From contig NC_052353.1 in the NCBI RefSeq assembly GCF_009727055.1, forward strand, positions 44,775,734-44,839,733: 64,000 nucleotides of DNA, read 5' to 3'. The position numbers were made by a program, and so were the translations under genes. Source of the stretch: Benincasa hispida (lineage: Eukaryota > Streptophyta > Magnoliopsida > Cucurbitales > Cucurbitaceae). How positions within the stretch are numbered: the stretch's first letter is position 1; each line of letters opens with the position of its first letter. The notes beneath the pieces were generated by a model. The model did not search any database. It was not told where the DNA came from and worked only from the letters and a program-made list of their open reading frames with translations. Of the stretch, positions 35,090 through 45,305 are shown in pieces.

Positions 35090-35925
35090 CCTCTTCATGC
35101 ACACCCTAAACCTTGAACCCCCTTCTCAACCATTTCTCTCACTCTCACTTCCAGTCTCTAAGTCGTCTAGCCAATCGATGATCGCTTTCCTTCACTGTTC
35201 TACCATTGGTCCATCAATCGCTGTAGGTTGTCATTGTCGGTAAGCTTATTCCTTGAAGTTTCTCTCTCTCCACCCTCTCTCTCTAAACTCTTCTTCTCGT
35301 TTCAGCCACTGTCTCCCACCATCGTCACTTTTGTTTCGTCCGTCGCTAAAGATGAAATCGATACAGCCATTTTCTTGCATATGCGAAGATATTTTACGCG
35401 ATTTTTGGTTCTCAATCTTCAATTTTGAACAAGGTGAGTTTTGGTCAATTGATAGAACACATTCTTCATGTTCTTTTTCTTTAATTAGATTTTGATTTTA
35501 AGAAATGAAAATTAGGTGGTAGAGACTAATTCTTAACTCCTCTTTTTCAACATCCAATTTCACCATCCAATTTCTCTCATTTTAGCCACCGCCTCCCACC
35601 ATTATTATTTTGCTTTCTCTTCTCTTTGGGGAAGGACCCTTGATTTTGTTTTGATTTTTCACATGATTTTTCATGTATTATTTAGGGTTTTGTTGTGAAA
35701 TCAGAGTTGATGCCTGATAGGACTGTGATTTTGATGATTTTGCATTGCATTATTCTTGGAAAAGTTGAGGTATGGTTTTCTCTTACAATTTTGTGGATGT
35801 GTTTTGTATTGTGGTTTTGATTTATGGGCTGATTGTTGTTTTGGATATATTGCAGTTGATACCTATTTGCAACATGGACTATCACATGTTTTGGATCTTG
35901 CAATTAATAATCAACAACTTATTTT
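35090..35925 (+). other. Gene-like fragment, unassigned
   Basis: Pyrimidine-rich leader-like sequence (35100-35330), then short open frames (35228-35428, 35253-35495), then a stretch with an intron-like block that could be spliced at GTATGG (about 35770) and TTGCAG (about 35855). I do not recognise a protein family in any reading. It could be a captured gene fragment inside a transposon or chance. No function is proposed. Confidence 0.25.
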
Positions 35926-35929
35926 TTAA

Positions 35930-36960
35930 GTAAATAATCGGATAACAATATGCATAATTGGTATTAGATAATAATCAAAGAGTAATCAAACAACAATCAA
36001 AGAGTAATCGATATTATCAACAATCAAATAAGTATTAATATCAAATCGCAATCAGACAACAATTATATAACAAATTAGTATCATTAGCAATCAAGATAAG
36101 ATAACAATCAGATGAAAACTAATATCAAATAACAATAACATAACAATCATTATCCAATTATATTAAGTAACATTAAGAATTAGTATTAGATAATAATCAA
36201 ATTGCAATTAGATAACTATCGGTATTATTGGCTAATTATCAGACAGTAATTAGATAGTAATTATATAACAATCATAGCAATCACATAACAATCAAATTCT
36301 AGACAGAAGTCACTGAATTAGTGAGGACATTTTTTTTTTAGTTTCAATGCCTAATTTAAAACTACTAACTATGTGACAAAAAATAGAAGGCAATCAAAAG
36401 GCAACAAAAAACTACTAACTAATTAACAAAAAAAAGTAATCAAATGACAATATCATAAACTACTAATTTTGTGTCAAAGATTAGAAGGNTTTCAATGCCT
36501 AATTTAAAACTACTAACTATGTGACAAAAAATAGAAGGCAATCAAAAGGCAACAAAAAACTACTAACTAATTAACAAAAAAAAAAAAAAAAAAGAGTAAT
36601 AGAATGACAATATCAGAAACTACTAATTTTGTGTCAAAGATTAGAAGGTAATCAGATGATGAATAGAAGGCAAACAAGAGACAATTAAATGACAATATCA
36701 TAAACAAGTATCAAAGAATAAAAGGTGATTGGATGACAATGACAACCACATGGCTATTAGGTGACATTATCATAAACAATCAACCATGTATCAAAGAAGA
36801 GAAATTTATCAAATGACAATGAGAAGGCAATAAAATATCAATATCATAAACTAGTAACTATGTGTCAAAAATACAAAGTAATAAGATGACAATTAGAAGC
36901 TAATCAAATGAAGGTAATTAGAAAACAATCAAATAATAATCATATAGCAATCAAATTCCG
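35930..36960 (+). repeat. Degenerate ACAATCA/GATAAC array
   Basis: About 1 kb made largely of variants of AACAATCAAATAACAATCAG, later of AAGGCAATCAAAAGGCAAC and GTAATCAAATGACAATATC. The unit is 10-20 bp and strongly diverged, A-rich on the plus strand with very few G. It contains the single N at 36489 and the duplicated block described separately. No coding potential. Confidence 0.75.
36342..36648. repeat. Duplicated block around a one-base gap (N)
   Basis: The only N in the window is at 36489. The 147 bp before it (36342-36488) and the 159 bp after it (36490-36648) begin TTTCAATGCCTAATTT and end GATTAGAAGG and are nearly the same, differing mainly in an A-run (8 versus about 19) and a few bases. 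This is what unmerged overlapping contig ends look like when joined with a nominal gap. A true tandem duplication is possible but less likely given the exact position of the N. Confidence 0.85.
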
Positions 36961-37340
36961 AGCATAAGTCCGTAAATCGGTGAGGGTATTTTTTACTTTT
37001 CAGTTTCAATACCTCATTTAAATTGAGTTATATAGATCTAAATTCTATAATTTATTTTGACATGTTTGTGAGTGCTCGTTTAAGATTTATTAAAAATAAA
37101 AAATTAGAATCCAAGTGAAATAGAAAAAGAAAAAAAAAAGTACAATAATAAGAAATGAAATTTAACAAAATGTATAAATACAATAGACAATGGCAAGGCA
37201 TGGATAACAAAAAGCTCTTTCCTTTCTCCATATATTTTTGGGATTTCATTTCATCATTATTTAGCGGAACCCCGTTCGAGTTTGGGAAGCGCAGGTCTAT
37301 GACTGTGAGACTCCGTTTTATCTCTGTTTTGGTACTCCGG
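36961..37340. other. Upstream flank of the bHLH gene
   Basis: AT-rich to about 37200, then more balanced composition toward the promoter. No upstream gene found. Short open frames on both strands here are not conserved-looking. Confidence 0.5.
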
Positions 37341-37347
37341 ACATGCT

Positions 37348-37353
37348 CACGTG
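37348..37353 (+). promoter_or_regulatory. G-box CACGTG upstream of the bHLH gene
   Basis: Perfect palindromic G-box about 165 bp before the TATA box. bHLH proteins of the CIB group are known to bind CANNTG/CACGTG-type sites, so this could serve auto- or cross-regulation; that link is inference. Confidence 0.5.
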
Positions 37354-37430
37354 GCAGTCATGTCAGTCTGCCCCACCTCCCACGGCCTATGGTTATGGCT
37401 TCATTCCACATCTCTCTGCCCCATCCCCTT

Positions 37431-37446
37431 CTCTCTCTCTCTCTCT
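37431..37446 (+). repeat. CT microsatellite in the bHLH promoter
   Basis: Eight CT units, with more CT-rich sequence at 37411-37418 and 37530-37552. Such pyrimidine tracts are common in plant core promoters. Confidence 0.9.
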
Positions 37447-37449
37447 AAA

Positions 37450-37519
37450 CCAATAATTCCGGCTACTTCTTGTCACTCTCCGGCCACCACCACCCCCCAA
37501 CTTTTCCCCTTTATATATA
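37450..37519 (+). promoter_or_regulatory. Core promoter: CCAAT and TATA box
   Basis: CCAAT at 37450-37454 and TATATATA at 37512-37519 in TTTATATATACCCC. A start of transcription would be expected around 37545, leaving a leader of about 230 bases before the ATG at 37775. Position relative to the gene makes this the best TATA candidate. Confidence 0.6.
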
Positions 37520-37639
37520 CCCCACCCCCTTTTCTCTCTCTTCTCTTCTCTATAATCAATCTTTGAGACGCCTCGTGTGTTTGGTGTGAGATTTCAGAGG
37601 CTTCCTCTTCCTCTTTCTTGTTTTTGTTCTTCCTTTTTC

Positions 37640-37741
37640 ATGGTTTTGAGGGTTATAGGGTGTTTCAGAAGGAGAAAAGAGACGTTTTCTTGGTTCTTGG
37701 TGGTGGGATTTCCTTTGAATTTGAGGATTTTTTTTTTTTGA
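37640..37741 (+). other. Upstream ORF in the bHLH leader, 33 codons
   Basis: The only ATG I find between the predicted transcription start and the main start is at 37640. It opens a 33-codon frame ending in TGA at 37739-37741, right after a run of T (37728-37739), 33 bases before the main ATG. It is in the same frame as the main ORF but closed by the stop. It could reduce translation of the main ORF. No peptide homology is claimed. Confidence 0.5.
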
Positions 37742-37774
37742 GGTGGGGTTTTGGTTTTTTTTGTTTGGAGAAAG

Positions 37775-40684
37775 ATGAACAGAGCATTGCCGGAGATGTT
37801 GCACTGTTTGAACACTGCCGGGAACTGTTCTGATACTCTCAGTGTTCTTGAGAGGCAGAGAGCTCGTTTGAAATGGCAGCAAGATCAGCTTTTGCAGCAG
37901 CAGCAGCAGCCATTAAATCAGAGCTGTTTCAATAGGGTGGATTACGGCGGCGGATTTCCGTCGCCGGTGTCTGTTCCGGCGGATTACCTAACGGGGTTTC
38001 CGGGGTTCATGAGTGGCAGCGGCGGCAGTGGAGGTGCTGGGTTGTCACTTGTTGAGATGGTAATGGGGGCAGTGAAGCCTGACCCTGGGTTGGAAGATGG
38101 GTGGTCTGGAATGAGCAAGTTTGATCCTTCTTTGTTGCTGAATGGCACTGCTTATGAAATAAATTCTTCTCTCTCTAGAACATCCAGCTGCCCGCCGGCT
38201 GTGGCTCCTACGGTGGTGGAGAAGATGGGGTCGGTGGCTGGAAGAGAGACCTTCAAGAAAAGGAAAGCTGAGAAAGTTCACAACACAACCAACAACAATA
38301 ATAGCAGCAAGGCAAGTTTGTATAACATGATCTTTCTCTGTTTCAAAACTTTTCTCCATTGTTTCTTTTGCAAAACCCAAAAGCAGCTCTAAATTTTCAA
38401 ACCCAGATGAGAAAAATGGTCAAATGTTTCAAAAAGTTGAAACTAAATCAATGGGGATTTGCAGGTGACTGTAGAAGAAGATAACAACAGTAGTAAGGAG
38501 AAGAGGATCAAAGCAAGTTCAGAAGAAGGAGAATTATCTAAAACCACAGATCAAAACAGCACCAAAAACAACTCGACCACAACCACAACAAACAACAACA
38601 GAGAAACTTCAGCTGATACCTCAAAAGAAAACTCCAAAGCTTCAGAGGTTCAAAAGCCTGATTACATTCATGTCAGAGCTCGCCGTGGCCAAGCTACTGA
38701 TAGCCATAGCTTAGCTGAAAGAGTATGCTAAAAGAAAACCCATTTTCTTCTTATGGGTTGCTCTTTCTTTCATTGATTTGTTTGTTTCTTGATCGTTTTG
38801 GGGGATTATCTTTTTAACCAATCAAGTTATTTATGGTTTTATGTAGGCTAGAAGGGAAAAAATCAGTGAGAGAATGAAGTACTTGCAAGATTTAGTACCA
38901 GGATGCAATAAAATCACTGGAAAAGCTGGAATGCTGGATGAGATCATAAACTATGTTCAATCTCTTCAAAGACAAGTTGAGGTAAAACTAAAAACCAAAT
39001 TTCTTAATCTCTAAACTTGAAAACAGTGGGAAAATAAACTTGCCCTGAAATTCAAAATTCTCTCTGTGGCATTTTCACAAACAGTTCTTGTCCATGAAGT
39101 TAGCTGCTGTAAATCCAAGGTTAGACTTCAATGTCGATGATCTCTTCAACAAAGAGGTAAACAAACAAAACAATTTCCAATTTCCAAAACTCGATTAATC
39201 AGATTAAAATCAACAACAACAACCAGAACCTAACATTTTCCCGGGAAACAAACAAACAAACAGGTTTTCCCACCATCTTGCACCACCGCAAATTTCCCGG
39301 CGATCGGCGGAATGTCATCGGAGATGACAGATCCTTCTTCCTTCTTACAATTCAATCCAAATAATCAACCAATGGTCTCATGTTGTGGATTAGAAATGGG
39401 AATCAATACCTCCGATGTCGCTCTTCGAAGAACAATCAGCGCCCCTGTTTCTTTCCCGGAAAATTTCCTCGATTCATCTTGCCTCACCGTAAGTTCTCCA
39501 TCCTTTTACTTCAATTTCCGCCCATTTTCGATTAAGTTCCGATCGGTTTGAGTTCCTAATAACATCAAATCAATCAATCAATGCAGCAATTTCAACCCTC
39601 TTCAGGGTGGGATGTGGATTTGCAGAATCTATACAATGTGGGTTTTGATCAAGGAAGATCATCAAACGCCTTTTCATCTCAACCATATACAGGTAAAGAT
39701 AGAATTGAACTGTGTAGTCAATTATCCTTCTTCTTCTACTTTTTTCTATGGTGACTTGAGAAAGAAATTCAAAGTAATGAAAAAAAGTGGATATTTAAAA
39801 TTGATGATTGAGACATTCCTATGGTCCCTTTATCAAATTCATTGCTAAAATTATTATCATATAAGGTTATCATCTATCTTTGTGCGGCCTATTCTAATTA
39901 CACAAAAAATCTAAAAATATTTATATAAAAAATACTTACATAAATCAGGACTACATTTATACTTGTGCAATTCACACAAATATCCAATCACAATTTTTTT
40001 TTTTCACTTTATTATTGAAGAGGATGCATGGACACACTACACTATTATTCTAAAACAAAAGTTATCACATGACAAACTATAAATATGACTTAAAATATAT
40101 CTAAATATTTTTCTAATTCTAATCCTTAAAGAATTGTAGGGATCTTTTTGTCATGTCCATCTACAATCTTTCCACCAATTTTGCACTATTTTTCCTAATG
40201 GTTGTCCACCACTTCCAATAATGCCAAACTTAGGATGAAGTTTGATTTATGTTTTGAAAACTAACTTTGTTTATCTATCATGAAATCCAAAACGTATTTG
40301 TTTCTTTAACTTAGGAGTTACGTTCGAATCAATATGATAACATATTCATATAAATAATGAGATTGATAAAGCTGTGAATAGTGATTTCAGATGTACAATA
40401 ATTTTAATCTTTACGAAACGAACTAAAAAACAGCGACGTTGAAAGTAGTTTGTAAATGAAGTTGATGGGTATGATGAATGTTTTCAAATGGAGTCATTGT
40501 CGTGGATGACTTTGTATCCTGTATCATTATAGTTATTGTTTGTTGAAGAAACGTTTTCAGTAATCTAAAGGAAATTTGTTATTGTTTTTGTTGGAGTTGC
40601 AATCAATGTTCTAAAACTTGAATGTTTCTTAAAATTTGTTTTGTAGGTTCAATTGAAGGAGGCAATATAAAGATGGAAATGTGA
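37775..40684 (+). CDS. bHLH63-like: bHLH transcription factor, CIB1/bHLH63-like, seven exons, 456 aa
   Basis: Nuclear DNA-binding activator-type protein; Arabidopsis CIB1 (bHLH63) binds E-boxes, interacts with cryptochrome 2 and promotes flowering, which is known for the family and only inferred here. Exons: 37775-38311, 38465-38722, 38847-38981, 39085-39156, 39264-39488, 39587-39692, 40647-40684; all junctions keep frame and end in TGA at 40682. The start is the first ATG of the long frame and gives [11 protein letters not shown]. Residues 22-34 ([13 protein letters not shown]) match the conserved N-terminal motif of this subfamily; a short polyQ (41-45) follows. KKRK at 161-164 is a likely NLS. 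Residues 180-240 are Asn/Thr/Ser-rich. The basic region [18 protein letters not shown] has H260, E264, R268, the E-box-reading triad; helix-loop-helix continues to about 315 ([36 protein letters not shown]). A RRTISAP motif lies in exon 5 and the tail ends KMEM. Intron 1 is GC-AG. The paralogue (bHLH63 versus CIB relatives) is less certain than the subfamily. Confidence 0.92.
38312..38464 (+). other. GC-AG intron 1 of the bHLH gene
   Basis: The donor is AAG|GCAAGT and the acceptor TTTGCAG|GTG. Exon 1 and exon 2 join in phase 0 only with this GC donor; the nearby GT at 38316 would shift the frame into an early stop. AG|GCAAGT is the typical strong context for GC-AG introns. If retained, the reading frame adds about 26 residues and stops at 38390, giving a protein without the bHLH domain. 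Confidence 0.8.
39693..40646 (+). other. Long last intron of the bHLH gene
   Basis: 954 bp, GT (ACAG|GTAAAG) to AG (TTTTGTAG|GTTC), separating a 38-base last coding exon. The other introns are 98-153 bp. The last exon supplies only 12 residues. No transposon end was recognised in it. Confidence 0.8.
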
Positions 40685-41725
40685 AGTAGGTAGCTAGAGC
40701 CTAGATCCATCCATCTTCACCCTTTCATGAGATTCAATCAAAAATATTAGTCTCTTATTTGCTTCAATTCCATATCTATATATTCTTTTTTCTTTTCCCA
40801 AAGTATATAACTAGCTCATATAAATATATATAATATATATATTTTGTATGTATACATCCGGCTCAATTTGAATAAGAGTAGCATAAATTAACCACAATAT
40901 TCTTCCTTGTACTAATCTCATCAACTTTAAATTTGAACTTTAAAAAAAAAACCAACTAATTCTAAAAGGATTCAAACCATATAACTTCTTGTAAAGTTAA
41001 CCTAAATTTAGTTGTACTAATGTTAACTTTTTACGTAACACCAACAAATGTTAAATTCTCTTTAGAGCCAATTTGTAGATGCGGTGACTTTGTAACCATC
41101 TCAAATTGATGAGACCTAAAAACGTGAATTTAAGGACTGCAATTTCTATAGAAATGCAAATTTTGGTCTATTGTTAAAATTTTGTGATCCTATGACTTTT
41201 CTCAAACGTCAAATCACATATAGATCTCATCAATTTGAGATAGGTGAGACTCAAGATTGCGAATGAGCAAATTAACATTGGCCGATGCTTTGTGATGCAA
41301 GCAAAATGTTAGTTTTCATTATTTTTAGAATTTGAGTCATTTAATATTAGAACAACCAAATTTGAGTCTTCCATACAAAAATCTCCTTATTTATCTTGTA
41401 ATTTTAATTTGTATATATAAAAAAAAAAAAAGACGTATACTATGCATTAACTATTGATGAGATCTGTAGTGGTTCGAATCTGCTACCTTATTTTTCTAAA
41501 AGATAATGTAAAATTTTATAACATTTAATATTGAAAAGGAAAGACTACAAATAAAATAACATTTTAAAAGTTATTGAGAGTACATCTGTTTATATCTTGT
41601 CCCTACTCGATGAATATTTGACATCTATTTTGTAACCCCTCCGATGGGATCCTTATTTTCTCGGATGAGCTCATGTCCTCCTCGATAAAAAAAACATTAT
41701 AAACATCTATTAATGATTGTTTTCA
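40685..41725. other. 3' flank of the bHLH gene, no other gene seen
   Basis: The first 200 bases are probably 3' UTR (AT-rich, with TATA-rich stretch at 40800-40850); no canonical AATAAA was found close by. A B-box-like GTGGTTCGAATCTGC at 41470-41484 could be a SINE relic but is too weak. Otherwise AT-rich. Confidence 0.5.
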
Positions 41726-41729
41726 AATA

Positions 41730-41895
41730 AAGAAAAATGGACCAACTTATTTATAAATATAGCAAAACATCTATTAATGGATGGATGTCTATCGTGGCCT
41801 ATCGTAGTCTATCACGATCTAACATTGATAGACAATGACATTTTGCTATACATGAAAATATTTTCAACAATTTTACCATTTAAAATAATTATCCA
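41730..41895. mobile_element. MITE of the CTATCA palindrome family, copy 4
   Basis: Left arm near AACTTATTTATAAATATAGC, right arm with TTTTGCTATACATGAAAATA and TTTTCAACAATTTTACCAT, centre with CTATCGTGGCCTATCGTAG and ATTGATAGAC. Shares arms with the copies at 13080 and 29455. Confidence 0.65.
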
Positions 41896-44689
41896 AAAAA
41901 ACCACTCTTCCATCACAAAATTCAATATTAAACGAAAACATGATATTAAATAGTTTAAAAAAAAATTGAGATGAAGAATGAAAAAAACAACCAATCCTTC
42001 GTAAAAAATGAAAAAGTCCCTTTGGAAGTAGAATAATTTTCATTTAATATTTATGGTTAAGATAATCTTATTCAAGCCTATTAGTTTAATGAAACAAATA
42101 ATTCTTAAAATAATTCTTAGTGTCCCATGAAAGACATGGGACAATGAGTTTTATTTGAAGATGTTAACAATTGACAATGATGTAAGTATAAAATTGATTG
42201 AGAGATCATGCTAAAAATTGCTAGGTTTTGATTATGATGTTAACAATAACATCCATGTGTTAGGATATTATTTAGTTAATTAAGTATAAGAACAAACAAA
42301 TAATATATTTTTTTTACCCCAACGTAGTTTCTAGCATATTATATCTTTTATTGTGTCAAAAAAGCATATGCATATCTTTGTAAGTACGTCAAGCGTTTGT
42401 ATATATTTATAAAGTTACATAGAAATTAAAAAAAAAAATCAAGTTTATACTCATTAAAATGAGAAATAGTTTTTCTATTGACCAACAATGAAAAAGCAGA
42501 GAGAAAACAAATTGCAAATTTAATTAACAAACAATCATTTATATAATCGACAGAGCGTTATAGATAAAGACATATGAGACATGTTGATTTGTCATGAAAA
42601 TGATAGAACGGTTAGATAATCAAAATATTTTCCTCGTTCAAAACAAGTTAGTGGATGCACTTTCCATTATTTTAGCAAAAGCTTTATTACAATTTGGGTC
42701 AACATTATTAAGAAAAACGATCGATGTTTTTTATCACTTAAAAAACGTACCTATTTTACAAAACGACTAAAACACACCAATGTAATATCAAATTATTTAA
42801 TGTGAAAATTGAAACATTTTAATACCTTAATTCTAGATTGAAAATTTCCCAAATTATTCAATTGAAATAATTGTTATTAAAAAAAAAAAAAAAGAAAAGT
42901 TCATTGAGCTGAACATATGGGACCATTAAAGTTAAAATGCAAGCCACTTGCATCAAGTTGGTCTTATGGAGCCTCAACTTTGGGTTCACTTTCACACCGC
43001 CTACAATAGCGACTGGACCGGGCCCAGCCCGGCCCAACTTTGTTGATCCACAAGATCTCTTTTGATTGGATTTTTGAAATACCAAATGTGCCCTTTCACT
43101 ATCATTGGGTCCATTACTATTTTATTTCATTGTTCATACTTCATACTTTATAATAATATTATCATTATATAAATGTTTCATTTTTATATCTTTTGATGTC
43201 AAAATCATCAATTAATCATATTCCATGAAATATATTGTTGTTATAATATATAAAATTTTATATCTCATGAAGTGAGAGTCAAATTATAATTTTTCCCCAT
43301 TTTATAGACGATTTTAATTTATTTAAATTTATTATGTAAGTTTAACTTACAAATATAACTTAATTATAAAATTTTAAAAATACAATTTATGTATAAGAAA
43401 GTTTAAATTAAACTGAAAGAAGAGAATAACTTTGGAATAAATTTTAGTTTATATGAAAATAATTAATTAATCATTATTAGCTAAAATATATTGTACTATT
43501 CAAAATAATTTCAATAAAATATTGCAAAAAAGACAAACGTAAACTTTGATTTGGATAATTTAATTATCCACTTAATTTCAAATTTTAATTTAAATTAAAA
43601 AAATATATTTTTAAAATTTCTTTAAAACCTTCATATTACTTATTTAATTGGGTTGACAGGAGAAATAACAAAATTTAAAGTTTCATTTAAAAAAAATGAC
43701 AAAAAGGTTTCAAAATTGTAAAAATAGCAAAATAAATTTAAATAATAGAAAATACAAATTGATAAATGACCAAACTACCTCAAAAACTAACAAATTGAGT
43801 ACAAATAGTCAATGCTTCAAAAACAACTCAAAAACTGCACCACTCTATCTAAGCTTCTAGAAGCAAAAAAATAAAAATAAAAATAAAAAATTACAATCTC
43901 AACTAAAAACTAAAAAACCAATAGCATGGTCAAAATCTTATAAACGGTTCGAAAATCTAAAAACTCGCCAATATGGGCCTCACCGAGAAACAATTGGCGG
44001 CTGCTTCTTCAATGGACGATCACGATGGTGTGTCTGTGGTGCGATAGTCATCGCTGGTGGCATGCGACTGCTTAGAGAACCAGTTGATATGAGCAAAATA
44101 AGATTTGATAGTCATGAAAACCGAAATGTAGTACAGAGGGTGATGGTTAGAGAAGAAAGAATGGAAGGTTCTAAAGAAGGTGACCCAAAATGTGACTTTT
44201 GTGAGGAGGGTATGCTAGCATAGATTTTAAAGGAGAATTTGTCGAGATGTTATGGATACAAGCTTGCTGCAAATGAGAAATAGGAAAGAGAGAAATAAAA
44301 GAATGGGATAAGAGGGAGGTAAAGTAGAATTAGATTTTTTTTAAAATATATATATATTTTTGAATATGTAGGGAAGAAAGTGCTTAAATTTTTTTCACAA
44401 AAATTATAAATATATTGCAACTTTGGAAATAAGGGTTTTTTTTTTTTTTTAATGATACAATATAAAATAAATCTTATCAAAATAATAAATAGGTAATAAA
44501 AAGTAATAACATACACACAAAAAACTAATATAATAACAAAATCTATAAACAAATAATAAAAAAAGATAAAATAGAATCTGATAACAAAAGATAGATTCAA
44601 ATAGATATTGTTGGAGAAAAATTGTGAGTCAAACATTCTTTTAGTGTATTTAATTAGCATAATGCACATGTTCTCAAGCCAATCAATTG
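41896..44689. other. Intergenic AT-rich DNA, no gene seen
   Basis: No supported gene. A GC-rich patch at 42990-43040 contains two GGCCCA motifs. 44320-44640 is extremely AT-rich; the 139-codon minus-strand frame at 44250-44669 is composed of low-complexity Phe/Leu/Ile/Tyr and is not credible. Confidence 0.55.
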
Positions 44690-44981
44690 TTTAGTTCCTG
44701 CATCTATCGCTTAGCTCTAGCGACTCATCATGTAGATCAATCGTTTAGTCAACGATCTCGCGCATAGGCTATCATTTAGCTACCGCGCCCATCGTTTACC
44801 TCCATCGTTTAGTGTTGACGCCTTATCGTCTAATGCATTCGCCTATCGCTTAACGTCATCACCTATAGCTTAGCATTCCGCCTATCGTGTAGCGCGTCTG
44901 CTCATCGTCTAGCGCAACACGGCTATCGTCTAGCGCTCAAGCCCATTGCGTAGTGCCATCGTGTATACGATCGTCTAGCGC
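44690..44981. repeat. ATCGTTTAGC-type minisatellite
   Basis: A run of about 15 degenerate units of the form CATCGTTTAGC/CTATCGTCTAGCG with variable spacers of 5-12 bases. It ends at 44981 exactly where a sequencing-adapter junction begins, so its true continuation is unknown. Related ACGATCGT motifs occur in several LTRs of this window. Confidence 0.75.
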
Positions 44982-45019
44982 CTGTCTCTTATACACATCT
45001 AGATGTGTATAAGAGACAG
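44982..45019. other. Tn5/Nextera mosaic-end junction, copy 1 (contaminant)
   Basis: 38-bp perfect palindrome made of CTGTCTCTTATACACATCT followed directly by its reverse complement AGATGTGTATAAGAGACAG. This is the engineered 19-bp mosaic end in the head-to-head arrangement used as junction adapter in transposase-based mate-pair libraries; it is not a plant sequence. Bases on its two sides need not be adjacent in the genome. Confidence 0.97.
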
Positions 45020-45020
45020 C

Positions 45021-45098
45021 GAGAGGATCTACACCACGGACGACTGGGTGCGACTTCAGATCCGAGCCAGATCTACACCACGACAGACTCTTCACCCA
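45021..45098. repeat. 78-bp repeat, unit 1
   Basis: First of three identical-looking 78-bp copies that begin GAGAGGATCTACACC and end GACTCTTCACCCA. It lies between mosaic-end junctions 1 and 2. Confidence 0.9.
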
Positions 45099-45136
45099 CT
45101 GTCTCTTATACACATCTAGATGTGTATAAGAGACAG
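45099..45136. other. Tn5/Nextera mosaic-end junction, copy 2 (contaminant)
   Basis: Same 38-bp palindrome as at 44982, abutting the end of repeat unit 1. Translated on the minus strand it contributes the SYTHLDVYKRQ peptide known from adapter-contaminated database entries. Confidence 0.97.
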
Positions 45137-45189
45137 GATTCGGGTGACTTCAGATCTGGGTGACTGGGTGCGGCCGACGACGGACGAAT

Positions 45190-45267
45190 GAGAGGATCTA
45201 CACCACGGACGACTGGGTGCGACTTCAGATCCGAGCCAGATCTACACCACGACAGACTCTTCACCCA
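45190..45267. repeat. 78-bp repeat, unit 2
   Basis: Second copy, preceded by 53 bp (45137-45189) containing GGTGCGGCCGACGACGG, and followed immediately by junction copy 3. Confidence 0.9.
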
Positions 45268-45305
45268 CTGTCTCTTATACACATCTAGATGTGTATAAGA
45301 GACAG
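45268..45305. other. Tn5/Nextera mosaic-end junction, copy 3 (contaminant)
   Basis: Third 38-bp palindrome, at the same offset relative to repeat unit 2 as copy 2 is to unit 1. Identical breakpoints suggest assembly through duplicate reads of one library molecule rather than independent events. Confidence 0.97.

Noticed and set aside
37556..37882. 108-codon minus-strand ORF over the bHLH leader and first exon
   Set aside because: Antisense shadow of pyrimidine-rich leader; Lys/Pro/Arg-rich with no motif.
42858..43085. 75-codon minus-strand ORF in a GC-richer patch
   Set aside because: Ends in a poly-Phe/Asn tail from homopolymers; no family signature.
44250..44669. 139-codon minus-strand ORF
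   Set aside because: Composition is almost entirely Phe, Leu, Ile, Tyr and Lys from AT-rich low-complexity DNA; no domain, start context or homologue recognised.
45021..45098. AGATCTACAC resembling part of the Illumina P5 adapter
   Set aside because: Only about ten bases match and the surrounding 78-bp unit does not follow the adapter sequence; chance match is likely, unlike the exact mosaic ends.
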